DNA of 43,119 nucleotides from Isoptericola sp. (GTDB taxonomy: Bacteria > Actinomycetota > Actinomycetes > Actinomycetales > Cellulomonadaceae). Each line of letters begins with the position of its first letter. The first letter of the stretch is position 1. The notes below the pieces were generated by a model that saw nothing but the letters and a program-made list of their open reading frames with translations, was not told the DNA's origin and made no database searches. A program made the translations under genes and the position numbers. Shown piece by piece: positions 33,358 through 41,838 of the stretch. The stretch spans positions 1 through 43,119 of the forward strand of contig JAPSLD010000004.1 in NCBI GenBank assembly GCA_031181105.1. The letters run 5' to 3'.

Positions 33358-33380
33358 TCTCACGCTGCTTCTCACGCTGC
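33358..33380. repeat. 11-bp direct repeat in a divergent promoter region
   Basis: TCTCACGCTGC occurs at 33358-33368 and 33370-33380, a 12-bp period, between the methyltransferase and DUF418 promoters. Confidence 0.6.
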
Positions 33381-33391
33381 GGACCTGCTGA

Positions 33392-33397
33392 CATCAT
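33392..33397 (+). promoter_or_regulatory. -10-like element of the DUF418 gene
   Basis: CATCAT, 6 nt before ATG 33404. Confidence 0.35.
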
Positions 33398-33403
33398 CGG
33401 CCC

Positions 33404-34585
33404 ATGCGGACCGAGCCCGGATCGGGCACGACGACGGCCGGCCGGCTCCGGCGCGGCACGAGCCGGCTGCTCGGCGGCCCGGGCCGCGTGACCGGCCTCG
33501 ACGTCGCGCGCGGGATCGCGGTGCTGGGCATGTTCACGGCGCACGTCGGCGTCACGGACGACGACCTCGGCTCGCTCACCGGGTGGCTGTCGCTGGCCCA
33601 CGGCCGCTCCTCGATCCTGTTCGCCCTGGTCGCCGGCGTGTCGCTCGCGCTCGTGACCGGACGCGACGAACCGGTGGACGGCGAGGCGCTCGTGCACGCC
33701 CGCGCGCGGCTGCTCGTGCGGGCCGTGCTGCTGCTCGCGCTCGTCGCGCTGCTGGACCTGCTCGGCACGCGCGTGCTGCTCATCCTCGGCTTCTACGCGG
33801 CGTACTTCGTGCTCGCGCTGCCGTTCCTGCGGTGGTCGCCGCGGCGGTTGCTCGCCGCTGCCGCCGTGGTGGCCGTCGTCGGGCCGCCGGTCGTCCTGTG
33901 GCTGCCCGCCGTGCTCGCCCGCGCGGGCCTGCGGCTGCCGGGTGACGGCTCCGGCGCGCTGACGGACTTCCTCGTGACCGGCGCGTACCCGGCCGCGGTG
34001 TGGATGGCGTACGTGCTCGTGGGGATGGCGATCGGGCGCAGCGACCTGACCTCGGAGCGGCTGCGCTCGGTCATGGTGGTCGGCGGCCTGACCGCGGCCG
34101 CGGTCGGCGCGCTCGTCTCCGAGCGTCTCGTCGCCGCGGCCGGCGGGCAGCGGGCGCTCGAGGAGCAGGTCGAGGCGACGTCGGAGTCGTTCGGCGGGCT
34201 GGCCGACCCGTGGTCGGCCCCGTGGCCGACGGGCGAGTACCTGTTCCTGGCGGGCCCGCACCACGACACGACGCTCGAGGTCGTGGGCTCGGGCGGCTTC
34301 GCGGTCGCCGTGCTCGGCCTGTGCCTGTTCGCCGGGCCGGTGGGGTCGCGCGTGCTGGCGCCGCTCGCCGCGGTGGGCGCGATGGCGCTGACCGTCTACT
34401 CGCTGCAGATCGTCGCCATCTGGCACTGGGACCTGCTCGGGTCCGAGACGAACGGGCCGCTCGCCGTCATGGTCGTGGTGACGCTCGTGGCCGCGACGCT
34501 GTGGCGGTTCTTCCTCGGGCGCGGCCCGCTCGAGCGGTTCTTCGCCCACGTCGCCGCCCGCGCGGTCCCGGCCCCGCCGAGGTAG
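33404..34585 (+). CDS. DUF418 / heparan-alpha-glucosaminide N-acetyltransferase-like membrane protein
   Basis: 393 residues with about eight to ten predicted helices. The N-terminal RVTGLDVARGIAVLGMFTAHVG and AHGRSSILFALVAGVSLALVTGR are characteristic of the HGSNAT-catalytic/DUF418 membrane families; a second motif block is PWPTGEYLFLAGPHHDTTLEVVGSGGFAVAVLGLCLF, ending with TVYSLQIVAIW. Relatives may transfer acyl groups across the membrane, but the activity is unproven for this branch. Monocistronic, divergent from the methyltransferase. Confidence 0.85.
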   Translation: MRTEPGSGTTTAGRLRRGTSRLLGGPGRVTGLDVARGIAVLGMFTAHVGVTDDDLGSLTGWLSLAHGRSSILFALVAGVSLALVTGRDEPVDGEALVHARARLLVRAVLLLALVALLDLLGTRVLLILGFYAAYFVLALPFLRWSPRRLLAAAAVVAVVGPPVVLWLPAVLARAGLRLPGDGSGALTDFLVTGAYPAAVWMAYVLVGMAIGRSDLTSERLRSVMVVGGLTAAAVGALVSERLVAAAGGQRALEEQVEATSESFGGLADPWSAPWPTGEYLFLAGPHHDTTLEVVGSGGFAVAVLGLCLFAGPVGSRVLAPLAAVGAMALTVYSLQIVAIWHWDLLGSETNGPLAVMVVVTLVAATLWRFFLGRGPLERFFAHVAARAVPAPPR

Positions 34586-34587
34586 GG

Positions 34588-35445
34588 CTACGGAGCGAGG
34601 GAGAGGGTGCCCTCGATGGTCGTGACCGTGTCACCGGCCACCCAGAGCGTCCCGTCGCCGGCGAGCTCGACGTGCACACGCCCGCGCCGCCCCAGCGCGG
34701 TGCCCTGCGACGCGACGTACGACGCCGGCAGCACCCGACCGGCGAGCCACTGGCCGATCCCGGCGTTGAGGCTCCCGGTGACGGGGTCCTCGGGCGCGCC
34801 CACCTCGGGGATGAACGCCCGGACCTCGACCGCGGCGTCCGACTCCCCCGGCGCGTACGGCCCGACGACGCCGATGCGCAGGTCGCCGAACGCGCCGAGG
34901 TCGGGTCGCAGCGCGAGCACCGCGGCGGCGTCGACGAGCCGCACCGCGACCCAGCCGGGGCCGTTGTCGACCCACGCCGCGTCCACGACGTCGGGCACCG
35001 GGATGCGCAGCGCCCGCGCGATCCGCGCGAGGTCCTCGGTGCCGACCGGGCCCGACCGCACGAGCGGCGGCGCGGCGAACGCGAGGCGTGCGCCGCCGTC
35101 GGGCAGCTCCTGGCGACGGACCGTCACGAGCCCGGCCCCGCACTCCTGCACGACGTCGTCACCCGCGGGCCGGCCGCCGGCCTCGAGCCAGGCGTGGGCG
35201 CTCCCGAGCGTGGGGTGGCCGGCGAACGGGAGCTCGCCGCCCGGCGTCCAGATCCGCAGCCGGTAGTCGGCGCCGGACCGTGTCGGCGCGAGGAGGAACG
35301 TCGTCTCCGACAGGTTGGTCCACCGCGCGAAGGCGGCCATCTGCTCCTCGGCGAGGTCGTCGGCGTCGTGCACGACGGCGACAGGGTTGCCCGCGAGCGG
35401 GCCCGAGGCGAAGACGTCCACCTGACGGAACCGGAGGGTGCTCAC
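34588..35445 (-). CDS. PhzF family isomerase/epimerase-like protein
   Basis: 285 residues of the diaminopimelate-epimerase fold. RFRQVDVFASGPLAGNPVAVV, the catalytic glutamate in NLSETTFLL, the substrate loop FAGHPTLGSAHAWLE, and GAPEDPVTGSLNAGIGQWL near the C-terminus are all present. PhzF itself isomerises a phenazine precursor, but no other phenazine genes are here, so this is one of the many orphan relatives. GTG start 6 nt after TACGGT. Divergent from an aldo/keto reductase across 38 bp. Confidence 0.92.
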   Translation of the reverse strand: MSTLRFRQVDVFASGPLAGNPVAVVHDADDLAEEQMAAFARWTNLSETTFLLAPTRSGADYRLRIWTPGGELPFAGHPTLGSAHAWLEAGGRPAGDDVVQECGAGLVTVRRQELPDGGARLAFAAPPLVRSGPVGTEDLARIARALRIPVPDVVDAAWVDNGPGWVAVRLVDAAAVLALRPDLGAFGDLRIGVVGPYAPGESDAAVEVRAFIPEVGAPEDPVTGSLNAGIGQWLAGRVLPASYVASQGTALGRRGRVHVELAGDGTLWVAGDTVTTIEGTLSLAP

Positions 35446-35451
35446 GCCGCC

Positions 35452-35476
35452 ACCGTACCGGCGGGCCTCGTAGGGT
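35452..35476. promoter_or_regulatory. Back-to-back overlapping leaderless promoters
   Basis: TACGGT on the minus strand (35452-35457) serves PhzF; TAGGGT on the plus strand (35471-35476) serves the aldo/keto reductase. They are 13 bp apart, so each -35 region falls over the other -10. Confidence 0.6.
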
Positions 35477-35483
35477 CGGCGGC

Positions 35484-36464
35484 ATGACCCACGACGACGT
35501 CGCTCCCCCTCCCCTGCGCCGCCTCGGGCGCTCCGGCCTGGCCGTGCCCGCCGTCGGGCTCGGCTGCAACAACCTCGGCCGCACCGGCACGGCGTCCGAG
35601 TCCCAGGAGGGCGCCGAGGCCGTCGTGCACGCCGCGATCGACGCCGGAGTGACGTTCTTCGACACCGCCGACCGCTACGGCGCGCGGCCCGGCCTGAGCG
35701 AGGAGCTCCTCGGGCGGGCGCTGCGCGGCCGGCGCGACGACGTCGTGGTGGCCACCAAGTTCGGCCTCGACATGCGCGGCGCGAACGGGGCCGACTTCGG
35801 TGCGCGCGGCTCGCGCAGGTACGTCGTGCGGGCGTGCGAGGCGTCGCTGCGGCGCCTGCAGACCGACTGGATCGACCTCTACCAGCTCCACACCCCCGAC
35901 CCGCTGACGCCCGTCGAGGAGACCCTCGCCGCGCTGGACGACCTCGTGCGCGCGGGCAAGGTCCGCTACGTCGGCCACTCGAACCTGCGCGGCTGGCAGG
36001 TGGCCGACGCCGAGCACGTCGCGCGCTCGCTCGGCACGGGCACCCGGTTCGTCTCGGCGCAGAACCGCTACAACCTCCTCGAGCGGGGCCTGGAGCAGGA
36101 GGTGCTGCCCGCGGCCGAGGCGTACGGCATCGGCGTGCTGCCGTACTTCCCGCTGGCCAACGGCCTGCTCACGGGCAAGTACGCGCGCGGAGAGCGCCCC
36201 GAGGGGTCGCGCCTCGTGGAGACCAAGCCGCACCTGCTCGAGTCCGCGCCGTGGGAGGCGCTCGACCGGCTGCACGCGTTCTGCGCGGTGCGCGGCATCG
36301 AGGAGGTCGACGTCGCGTTCTCGTGGCTGCTGACGCGCCCCCAGGTGTCCAGCGTCATCGCCGGCGCGACGACGCCCGAGCAGGTGCGCCGCAACGCCCG
36401 CGCGTGGTCGTGGGAGCCGACGGCGGATGACCTCGCCGAGCTCGACGAGGTCTTCCCGGCCTGA
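35484..36464 (+). CDS. Aldo/keto reductase
   Basis: 326 residues. (beta/alpha)8 NADPH reductase: LGLGCNNLG start, catalytic FFDTADRYGARPGLSEELLG (D and Y), VVATKFG (K), DLYQLHTPDP (H), and the cofactor pocket VSSVIAGATTPEQVRRNARA. Most similar in motif style to the YghZ/Kv-beta and PdxA-like general reductases. Substrate unknown. ATG 35484, 7 nt after TAGGGT. Confidence 0.92.
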   Translation: MTHDDVAPPPLRRLGRSGLAVPAVGLGCNNLGRTGTASESQEGAEAVVHAAIDAGVTFFDTADRYGARPGLSEELLGRALRGRRDDVVVATKFGLDMRGANGADFGARGSRRYVVRACEASLRRLQTDWIDLYQLHTPDPLTPVEETLAALDDLVRAGKVRYVGHSNLRGWQVADAEHVARSLGTGTRFVSAQNRYNLLERGLEQEVLPAAEAYGIGVLPYFPLANGLLTGKYARGERPEGSRLVETKPHLLESAPWEALDRLHAFCAVRGIEEVDVAFSWLLTRPQVSSVIAGATTPEQVRRNARAWSWEPTADDLAELDEVFPA

Positions 36465-36480
36465 GAGTCGTCGCCGTGCG

Positions 36481-39144
36481 TCAGGGCCGGTAGGAGCAGA
36501 AGGTCCCCGTCGTCACCGACGCGCGCAGGTGCGCGCCCAGCTCGGGGTGCTGCTCGCCGATGCGCCGGATCGCGGCCCGGACGCGCTGCGTGACGGCGGA
36601 CCGTGCGCGCTCCGCCTCGCCCGTCGTGCGGCGCGCGCGGCCACCGAGCCCGAGCGCGGCGGTGAGGTGGTCGACGAGCGCGTCGAGCTCGACGCGCGCC
36701 CGCTCGGACCGACCGGTGTCGTGCGCGTCCTCGGCGTCCTCGACCTCCGCCTGCAGCTCGCGGATCCGCTGCTCGTACCGCCGCCGGGCGGTCGCGTCGA
36801 CGAGCTCGTCGCGCGTGCCCCCGACGACGCGCGCGCCGGCCAGGTCGAGCGCCGACACCTCACGGCCGGGCGCCGCGACGAGCGTCGCGAGGTCGGCGAT
36901 GCCCTTGGCGTCCGCGAGGCGCGCCGTCCGCCCGGCGTACTCCAGGCGCCACACCTCGCCCTCGCGCACGAAGCGCGGCGGGCCCTCGGTGCGCACCCCG
37001 CCCGGCCCGGGCACCTGTCCGTGCGTCGGCTCCGGCCCCTGCCCGACGACGGCGCGCAGCGCGTCGATGCTCGTGCGGTACGCGTCGCGCACCTCGAGGA
37101 CGGCACCGCCCGCGGCCCGGGCGCGCTCGAGGACCGCTGCCCGCACCGGCGTCGCGACCGACGTGACCGGCAGCGCGGCGGCGGTCGCGGCCAGGTCCGC
37201 CCAGGCCGGGTCGTGCGCCCGCTCCAGCACCTCGGCGGCGACGTCGAGCGCGAGACGCAGGTCGAGGAGGCCGCCGGCCACGAGGAGCTCGTCGACGAGC
37301 GCGGCGGCGTCGGTGGCCGCACCGGGCAGGTCGCCGGCCGCCAGCCGCGCCCGGGCACGCGAGCGCAGCGCGAGCACCACGGCCGGCGCGTGCCGGGCCG
37401 TCCGCGCCTCCTCCAGCGCTCGTCCGGCGGCCTCGACCGCCTGGCCGTCGCTGCGCACCGTCTCCCCGCGCACCGTCTCCCCGCGGACCGTGTCGACGAG
37501 CACCGCGGCACGGGCGGCCGCGGCCCACGCCCGGTTGACGCCCGAGCCGGTCCGCGTCGCCTCCGCGTGCACGGAGCCGAGCGCGTCGAGCCCCGCCTCG
37601 ACGTCGCCGAGCTCGGTGAGCACCAGCGCGTGGGCCACGCGGATCTCCATCGCGAGCCCGTGGGCGCCGGTCGCCTCCGCCGCTGCCGCGGCGCGTTCGA
37701 GCAGCCCGGCCGCCTGCTCGGTCTCGCCGCGCGCCCGGGCGGAGAGGGCCAGCACGCGCAGCAGGCTCGCGGGCGCGAACCGGGACGCACCGGCGTGCGG
37801 CAGCGCCGCGACGGCGAGCGCGTCCGCGTCGTCGCCGCGCCCGAGCAGGTACCGGCTCGTCGCGACGGTCGCCGCGGCGTCGGGCCACAGCTCGGTGCCC
37901 GGGTCGTCCCACCGCGCGAGCACGCTCTCGCCGAGCGCGCACACCTCGGCGGTGTGCGCCTGGTGGGCCGGGCCCCACAGCGACGCGAGCAGGAGCAGCG
38001 ACCGGCGCGGTCCGGCGTCGTGCGCGAGCGTCCAGCGCAGCGACGCGGCGACGTTGTCGTAGAGGGCGAGGAGGTCGCCGAGCGCTCCGGGCGGCCAGAC
38101 GGCCGCCTCCCGCGCGGAGACCTCGCGCACCCGCTCCACCACGAGGTCGACGAACCGGCTCCGCACCTCGGCCGCCTCGCCGCCGTGCTCGAGGCGCTCG
38201 CGAGCCACCGCGCGCACGGGGTGCAGCAGCCGGTACCACGTCGCGCCCGGCGACGGCGCGGGCTCGGTCGTCACGAGCGACGCGGCGACGAGCGCCTCGA
38301 GCAGCTCGCGGGACCGTGCGGGGTCGGCGCGGCCGGCGACGTCGTGCGCCATCGCAGCCGTGAACGGCCCGGCGAACACGCCGAGCCGGGCGAAGAACGC
38401 GCGCTCCTCGGCGCCGAGCAGGTCGCACGACCACGCGACGACGTCGCCCACGCTGCGGTGCGTGACCCGCCCGCGGAAGGTGCGGCGTGCGAGCGCGTGC
38501 AGGTGGTCCTCGAGCTCGCGCACCAGCTCCGTAGGCGCGAGGACGCGGAGCCGTGCCGCGGCGAGCTCGAGGGCGAGCGGCACACCGTCGACCTGCCGGC
38601 ACACGGCCGCGAGCGCCGGCAGGTCCGTCTCCTGCACGGTCACGCCCTGGTCGCGGGCGCGCTCGAGCAGCAGGCGCAGGGCGGGCGCACCGTCGTCGAC
38701 GTCGCCGGCCGGCGTGGGCAGCGGCCCGAGGGTGACGATCGACTCGTCGGGCAGGTCGAGCGGCGAGCGGCTCGTGGCCAGCACGCTCGGCATGCGGCAC
38801 GCGGCGAGCAGGCTCGCGGTCGCCTCGGCGGCGGCGTCGAGCACGTGCTCGCAGTTGTCGAGGACCACGAGCACCGGCTGGTCGCCCGGCGACCCCATGA
38901 GCGAGTCGTAGTCGGCGTAGCCGAGCTGGGCGGCGACCGCCTCGAAGACGCCCTCCGCCTGGTCGACCCGGGTGAGGTCCACGCGGACGGAACCCTTGGG
39001 GAAGCGTGTCCCGGCGACACGGGCGGCGGCGTCGGCGAGCACGGTCTTGCCGATGCCGCCGGGGCCGGTGAGCGTGACGAGCCGGCGCTCGCGCAGGCGC
39101 GCGAGCACGTCCGCGAGCTCGTCACCGCGTCCGAGCATCTCCAT
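36481..39144 (-). CDS. Large STAND-type ATPase/regulator without a visible N-terminal DNA-binding domain
   Basis: 887 residues. It opens directly with an NTPase: Walker A GPGGIGKT (27-34), Walker B VLVVLDNCEH (91-100), sensor LATSRSPLDL, and GVPLALELAAARL, as in AfsR/LuxR-LAL and plant R-protein ATPases. A helical winged-helix region follows, then TPR-like helices (about 330-700). The C-terminal 150 residues (EVWRLEYAGRTARLADAKGIADLATLV ... RRRYEQRIRELQAEVEDAEDAHDTGRSERARVELDALVDHL ... HLRASVTTGTFCSYRP) form a domain frequent in actinobacterial STAND proteins, with a coiled-coil part. Unlike SARP or LuxR relatives there is no obvious HTH at either end. Divergent from a homocysteine methyltransferase. 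Confidence 0.85.
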   Translation of the reverse strand: MEMLGRGDELADVLARLRERRLVTLTGPGGIGKTVLADAAARVAGTRFPKGSVRVDLTRVDQAEGVFEAVAAQLGYADYDSLMGSPGDQPVLVVLDNCEHVLDAAAEATASLLAACRMPSVLATSRSPLDLPDESIVTLGPLPTPAGDVDDGAPALRLLLERARDQGVTVQETDLPALAAVCRQVDGVPLALELAAARLRVLAPTELVRELEDHLHALARRTFRGRVTHRSVGDVVAWSCDLLGAEERAFFARLGVFAGPFTAAMAHDVAGRADPARSRELLEALVAASLVTTEPAPSPGATWYRLLHPVRAVARERLEHGGEAAEVRSRFVDLVVERVREVSAREAAVWPPGALGDLLALYDNVAASLRWTLAHDAGPRRSLLLLASLWGPAHQAHTAEVCALGESVLARWDDPGTELWPDAAATVATSRYLLGRGDDADALAVAALPHAGASRFAPASLLRVLALSARARGETEQAAGLLERAAAAAEATGAHGLAMEIRVAHALVLTELGDVEAGLDALGSVHAEATRTGSGVNRAWAAAARAAVLVDTVRGETVRGETVRSDGQAVEAAGRALEEARTARHAPAVVLALRSRARARLAAGDLPGAATDAAALVDELLVAGGLLDLRLALDVAAEVLERAHDPAWADLAATAAALPVTSVATPVRAAVLERARAAGGAVLEVRDAYRTSIDALRAVVGQGPEPTHGQVPGPGGVRTEGPPRFVREGEVWRLEYAGRTARLADAKGIADLATLVAAPGREVSALDLAGARVVGGTRDELVDATARRRYEQRIRELQAEVEDAEDAHDTGRSERARVELDALVDHLTAALGLGGRARRTTGEAERARSAVTQRVRAAIRRIGEQHPELGAHLRASVTTGTFCSYRP
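37454..37498. repeat. In-frame 15-bp repeat inside the STAND gene
   Basis: Two perfect copies (37454-37468, 37469-37483) and a degenerate third; on the protein this is TVRGETVRGETVRSD within the helical-repeat region. A likely site of length variation between strains. Confidence 0.8.
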
Positions 39145-39180
39145 GTCGTCTCCCGCGGGCCGGCGCCGCTGCGGCCCCGA

Positions 39181-39214
39181 CTCACACCGTAAGGCGCGAT
39201 CTCACGCCGGAAGG
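39181..39214. promoter_or_regulatory. 14-bp direct repeat, 20-bp period, over the STAND promoter
   Basis: CTCACACCGTAAGG (39181-39194) and CTCACGCCGGAAGG (39201-39214) match at 12 of 14 positions. Copy 1 covers TACGGT on the minus strand (39186-39191), the likely -10 of the STAND gene; copy 2 covers its -35 zone and lies just upstream of mmuM. Confidence 0.55.
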
Positions 39215-39246
39215 GTGTCAGCGAAGGAACTCACCCGAGGAGAACC

Positions 39247-40185
39247 ATGTCCGCCCTCCCCCAGCTCACCGCTCCGCTGTTCGTCACCGACGGTGGTCTC
39301 GAGACGAGCCTGCTGTACCTGCAGGGCGTCGACCTGCCCGAGTTCGCGGCCTTCCCGCTGCTCGACGACGCCGCGGGCCGCGACGCGCTCAGGGCGTACT
39401 TCGCGCCCTACCTCGCGCTGGCACGCCGGCGGCGGGTCGGGATCGTGCTGGACACGCCCACCTGGCGGGCCAACCCCGACTGGGGCGCCGCGCTCGGCTA
39501 CGACCGCGAGCGCCTCGCCGCGCTCAACGAGCGGGCCGTCGCATGGGTGCGCGACCTCGCCGCCTCCCACCCGGAGGTGACCGCCGTCGTCAACGGCGCG
39601 GTCGGCCCGCGCGGTGACGGGTACGTGGTCGGCGAGACGATGACCGCCGCCGAGGCGCGGCGGTACCACGCGCTCCAGGTGCGGGCCTTCGCGCGGGCGG
39701 GGGCCGACATGGTCACGGCCGTCACCCTGACCTACACCGACGAGGCGATCGGCGTCGCCCACGCCGCCCTCGACGCCGGGCTGCCCGTCGCGATCGGCTT
39801 CACCACGGAGACGGACGGGCGGCTGCCCTCGGGTGCCGCGCTGGGCGAGGCGATCACCGCCGTCGACGCGGCGACCGACGGGCGCGTGGCGTACTACATG
39901 GTCAACTGCGCGCACCCGACGCACTTCACCGACGCGTTCGTGCAGGGCGCCCCGTGGCTCGAGCGGGTCAAGGCCGTGCGGGCCAACGCCTCACCCCTGT
40001 CGCACGCCGAGCTCGACGTCGCGACCGAGCTCCACCGCGGCGACCCCGCGGAGCTCGCCGCGTCGTACGAGCGGCTGCGGACGATCCTGCCCGACCTGCG
40101 GGTGGTGGGCGGGTGCTGCGGCACCGACCACGCGCACGTCACCGCCATCACCGAGCGGCTCACGGCCCCGGCCGCCGTGCGCTGA
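39247..40185 (+). CDS. mmuM: Homocysteine S-methyltransferase family protein
   Basis: 312 residues, Pfam S-methyl_trans fold. N-terminal VTDGGLETSLLYLQGVDLPEFAAFPLL, and zinc ligands C221 (VNCAHP) and the pair C290-C291 (GGCCGTDHAHV). Members make methionine from homocysteine with S-methylmethionine or SAM, or act on related thiols; the symbol is by family. ATG with GAGGAG 6 nt upstream. Upstream lies the shared regulatory zone with the STAND gene. Confidence 0.85.
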   Translation: MSALPQLTAPLFVTDGGLETSLLYLQGVDLPEFAAFPLLDDAAGRDALRAYFAPYLALARRRRVGIVLDTPTWRANPDWGAALGYDRERLAALNERAVAWVRDLAASHPEVTAVVNGAVGPRGDGYVVGETMTAAEARRYHALQVRAFARAGADMVTAVTLTYTDEAIGVAHAALDAGLPVAIGFTTETDGRLPSGAALGEAITAVDAATDGRVAYYMVNCAHPTHFTDAFVQGAPWLERVKAVRANASPLSHAELDVATELHRGDPAELAASYERLRTILPDLRVVGGCCGTDHAHVTAITERLTAPAAVR

Positions 40186-40237
40186 GCCGGCGGCCTCTGC
40201 CGGCCCCTGCCCGCCCCTGCCGGCTCGTGGCGCCTCG

Positions 40238-40243
40238 TACCCT
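40238..40243 (+). promoter_or_regulatory. -10 element of the 3-methyladenine glycosylase-like gene
   Basis: TACCCT, 6 nt before GTG 40250; the intervening GGAGGC could also act as a very close ribosome site. Confidence 0.5.
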
Positions 40244-40249
40244 GGAGGC

Positions 40250-41263
40250 GTGCCCTCCCCCGCTCTCGACGCACCGACGGCACCCGGCCACGCCCGGCCG
40301 GGTGCCGTCGTCGTGCCCGCGCGCGAGTGGACCACGCGGGCCCGCGCGCACGCCGAGCGCGCCGACGCGCTGACCGCCGTCTGGCGCGCGGCGCACGAGC
40401 GCGGCGCGAAGCACGCGATCGAGGACTTCCTGTTCACCTACTACCCCACCCGCCTCGGCCCGCTGCGGCGCTGGCACCCGGGCGGCGGCGTCGTGCTCGA
40501 GGTCCGGCCCGACGACGAGCGGCTCGGCTGGCGCTGGTACCGGCCTGCCGCACTGCCCGACGGCGGCACGGGCGTGACGCTCGACGTCGCGGCCTTCCTG
40601 GCCGAGCGCGGGGACGCGGTGCGGTACGTGCGCGCGCTGGTCGGCGCGACGGCGGGCCGGCCCGGCACGTTCGGCTGCTTCGGCCTGCACGAGTGGGCCA
40701 TGGTCTACCGGGACGCCGCGGCGGGCCGCGACCACCGGCACCCGCTGCCGCTGCGGCTCGGGCACGACGGCACGGACGCGGTCGTCGCGGGCCACCGCAT
40801 CACGTGCTCGCACTTCGACGCGTACCGCTTCTTCACGCCCGAGGCGCGCGACGCCAACCAGCTGCGCCCGACGCGCGAGCGCCAGCCCGCGATGGAGCAG
40901 CCCGGCTGCCTGCACGCGAACATGGACCTGTACAAGTGGGCGCTGAAGCTCGGCCCCGCCGTGCCGGGCGAGCTGCTGCTCGACTGCTTCGAGCTCGCGC
41001 GGGACATCCGCTACACGGACATGGCGGCGGCGCCCTACGACGTCTCCGCGTACGGCGTCGAGGCCGTGGCGATCGAGTCGCCCGAGGGCAAGGCGGAGTA
41101 CGTGCGCCGGCAGCGGTCGTTCGCCGAGCGATCGCAGCGGCTGCGCGCGCGGCTCGTCGCGGCGTGCGACGCGGTGCTCGACGGCGACCCGGTTCTCCAC
41201 GGCGACCCGGTTCTCCACGGCGACCCGGCGCTCGACGACGCGAGGAGCGCCGACCGGGCGTGA
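40250..41263 (+). CDS. Conserved actinobacterial protein usually labelled 3-methyladenine DNA glycosylase
   Basis: 337 residues. Recognisable blocks are HAIEDFLFTYYPTRLGPLRRWHPG, GTFGCFGLHEWAMVYR, ITCSHFDAYRFFTPEARDANQLRPTRERQPAMEQPGCLHANMDLYKWALKLGPAVPGELLLDCFELARDIRYTDMAAAPYDVSAYG, which I associate with proteins carrying that label. I see no AlkA helix-hairpin-helix or AAG motif, so the label is doubtful. Conserved His, Asp and Cys residues suggest an enzyme. The C-terminus carries repeated GDPVLH units. GTG start. Confidence 0.75.
   Translation: MPSPALDAPTAPGHARPGAVVVPAREWTTRARAHAERADALTAVWRAAHERGAKHAIEDFLFTYYPTRLGPLRRWHPGGGVVLEVRPDDERLGWRWYRPAALPDGGTGVTLDVAAFLAERGDAVRYVRALVGATAGRPGTFGCFGLHEWAMVYRDAAAGRDHRHPLPLRLGHDGTDAVVAGHRITCSHFDAYRFFTPEARDANQLRPTRERQPAMEQPGCLHANMDLYKWALKLGPAVPGELLLDCFELARDIRYTDMAAAPYDVSAYGVEAVAIESPEGKAEYVRRQRSFAERSQRLRARLVAACDAVLDGDPVLHGDPVLHGDPALDDARSADRA
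41181..41234. repeat. In-frame 18-bp tandem repeat at the 3' end of the glycosylase-like gene
   Basis: ACGGCGACCCGGTTCTCC at 41181-41198 and 41199-41216 (perfect) and a degenerate copy at 41217-41234; encodes GDPVLH repeats after the conserved domain. Confidence 0.88.
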
Positions 41264-41273
41264 GGCGGGTCCG

Positions 41274-41813
41274 TCAGGCGTGCGCCGCGCGGCGCGCCCG
41301 CAGGGCGGCCTGGGCGTTGCGGTTGGTGCACGCCGCGGAGCAGTAGCGCCGCGAGCGGTTGCGCGACAGGTCGAGCACGACGCCGCGGCACTCGTCGTCG
41401 GCGCACACGTCGAGCCTGGTGTGCTCGTCCTCGCGGATGACGTCGACCATCGCCATGGCGGTCTCGACGAGGATCCGCGTGGCGAGCGGCGCGTCGTCGG
41501 GCACGGCGTGGACGTGCCAGTCCTGGTCGCCGTGGCGGACGAGGCGCGGGACCGCACCGGCCTCGGCGAGCATCGCGTTGACCAGTCGCGCGGCCTGGTC
41601 GCGGTCGGCGAGCAGGAGCGCGCGCAGGCGGGGGGCGAGCGCACGCACCTCGTCGAGCTCGGCCTGGGTGCGGTCGTGACGGCCGGTGTAGCCGAAGCGC
41701 GCGAAGAACGCGTCGAGGTCCGCCACGGTCTCGAGCGTGCGGGGCGGCTCCTCGGCGTTGACGAGCGCGGCGGCAGCTCGCAGAGCCTCGACCGTGTCAT
41801 GAGCGAAGAGCAT
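41274..41813 (-). CDS. ABATE / CGNR zinc-finger transcriptional regulator
   Basis: 179 residues. N-terminal ABATE-type domain (LVNAEEPPRTLETVADLDAFFARFG) with the stress-type HTH-less fold, and a C-terminal zinc finger with C137, C142, C158 and C162 (VCADDECRGVVLDLSRNRSRRYCSAACTNRNAQAALRAR). The name-giving CGNR is here CTNR (162-165), a common variant; all four cysteines are kept. Predicted DNA-binding regulator. Divergent from the EamA transporter gene across 39 bp. Confidence 0.88.
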   Translation of the reverse strand: MLFAHDTVEALRAAAALVNAEEPPRTLETVADLDAFFARFGYTGRHDRTQAELDEVRALAPRLRALLLADRDQAARLVNAMLAEAGAVPRLVRHGDQDWHVHAVPDDAPLATRILVETAMAMVDVIREDEHTRLDVCADDECRGVVLDLSRNRSRRYCSAACTNRNAQAALRARRAAHA

Positions 41814-41819
41814 GTTGAC

Positions 41820-41825
41820 AGATTA
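41820..41825 (-). promoter_or_regulatory. -10 element of the CGNR regulator gene, leaderless
   Basis: TAATCT on the minus strand, 6 nt from ATG 41813. Confidence 0.6.
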
Positions 41826-41838
41826 CCCCACCCGGACC

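Noticed and set aside
34588-35445. Phenazine biosynthesis locus suggested by PhzF
   Set aside because: No phzA/B/D/E/G genes are nearby; PhzF-like orphans are common.
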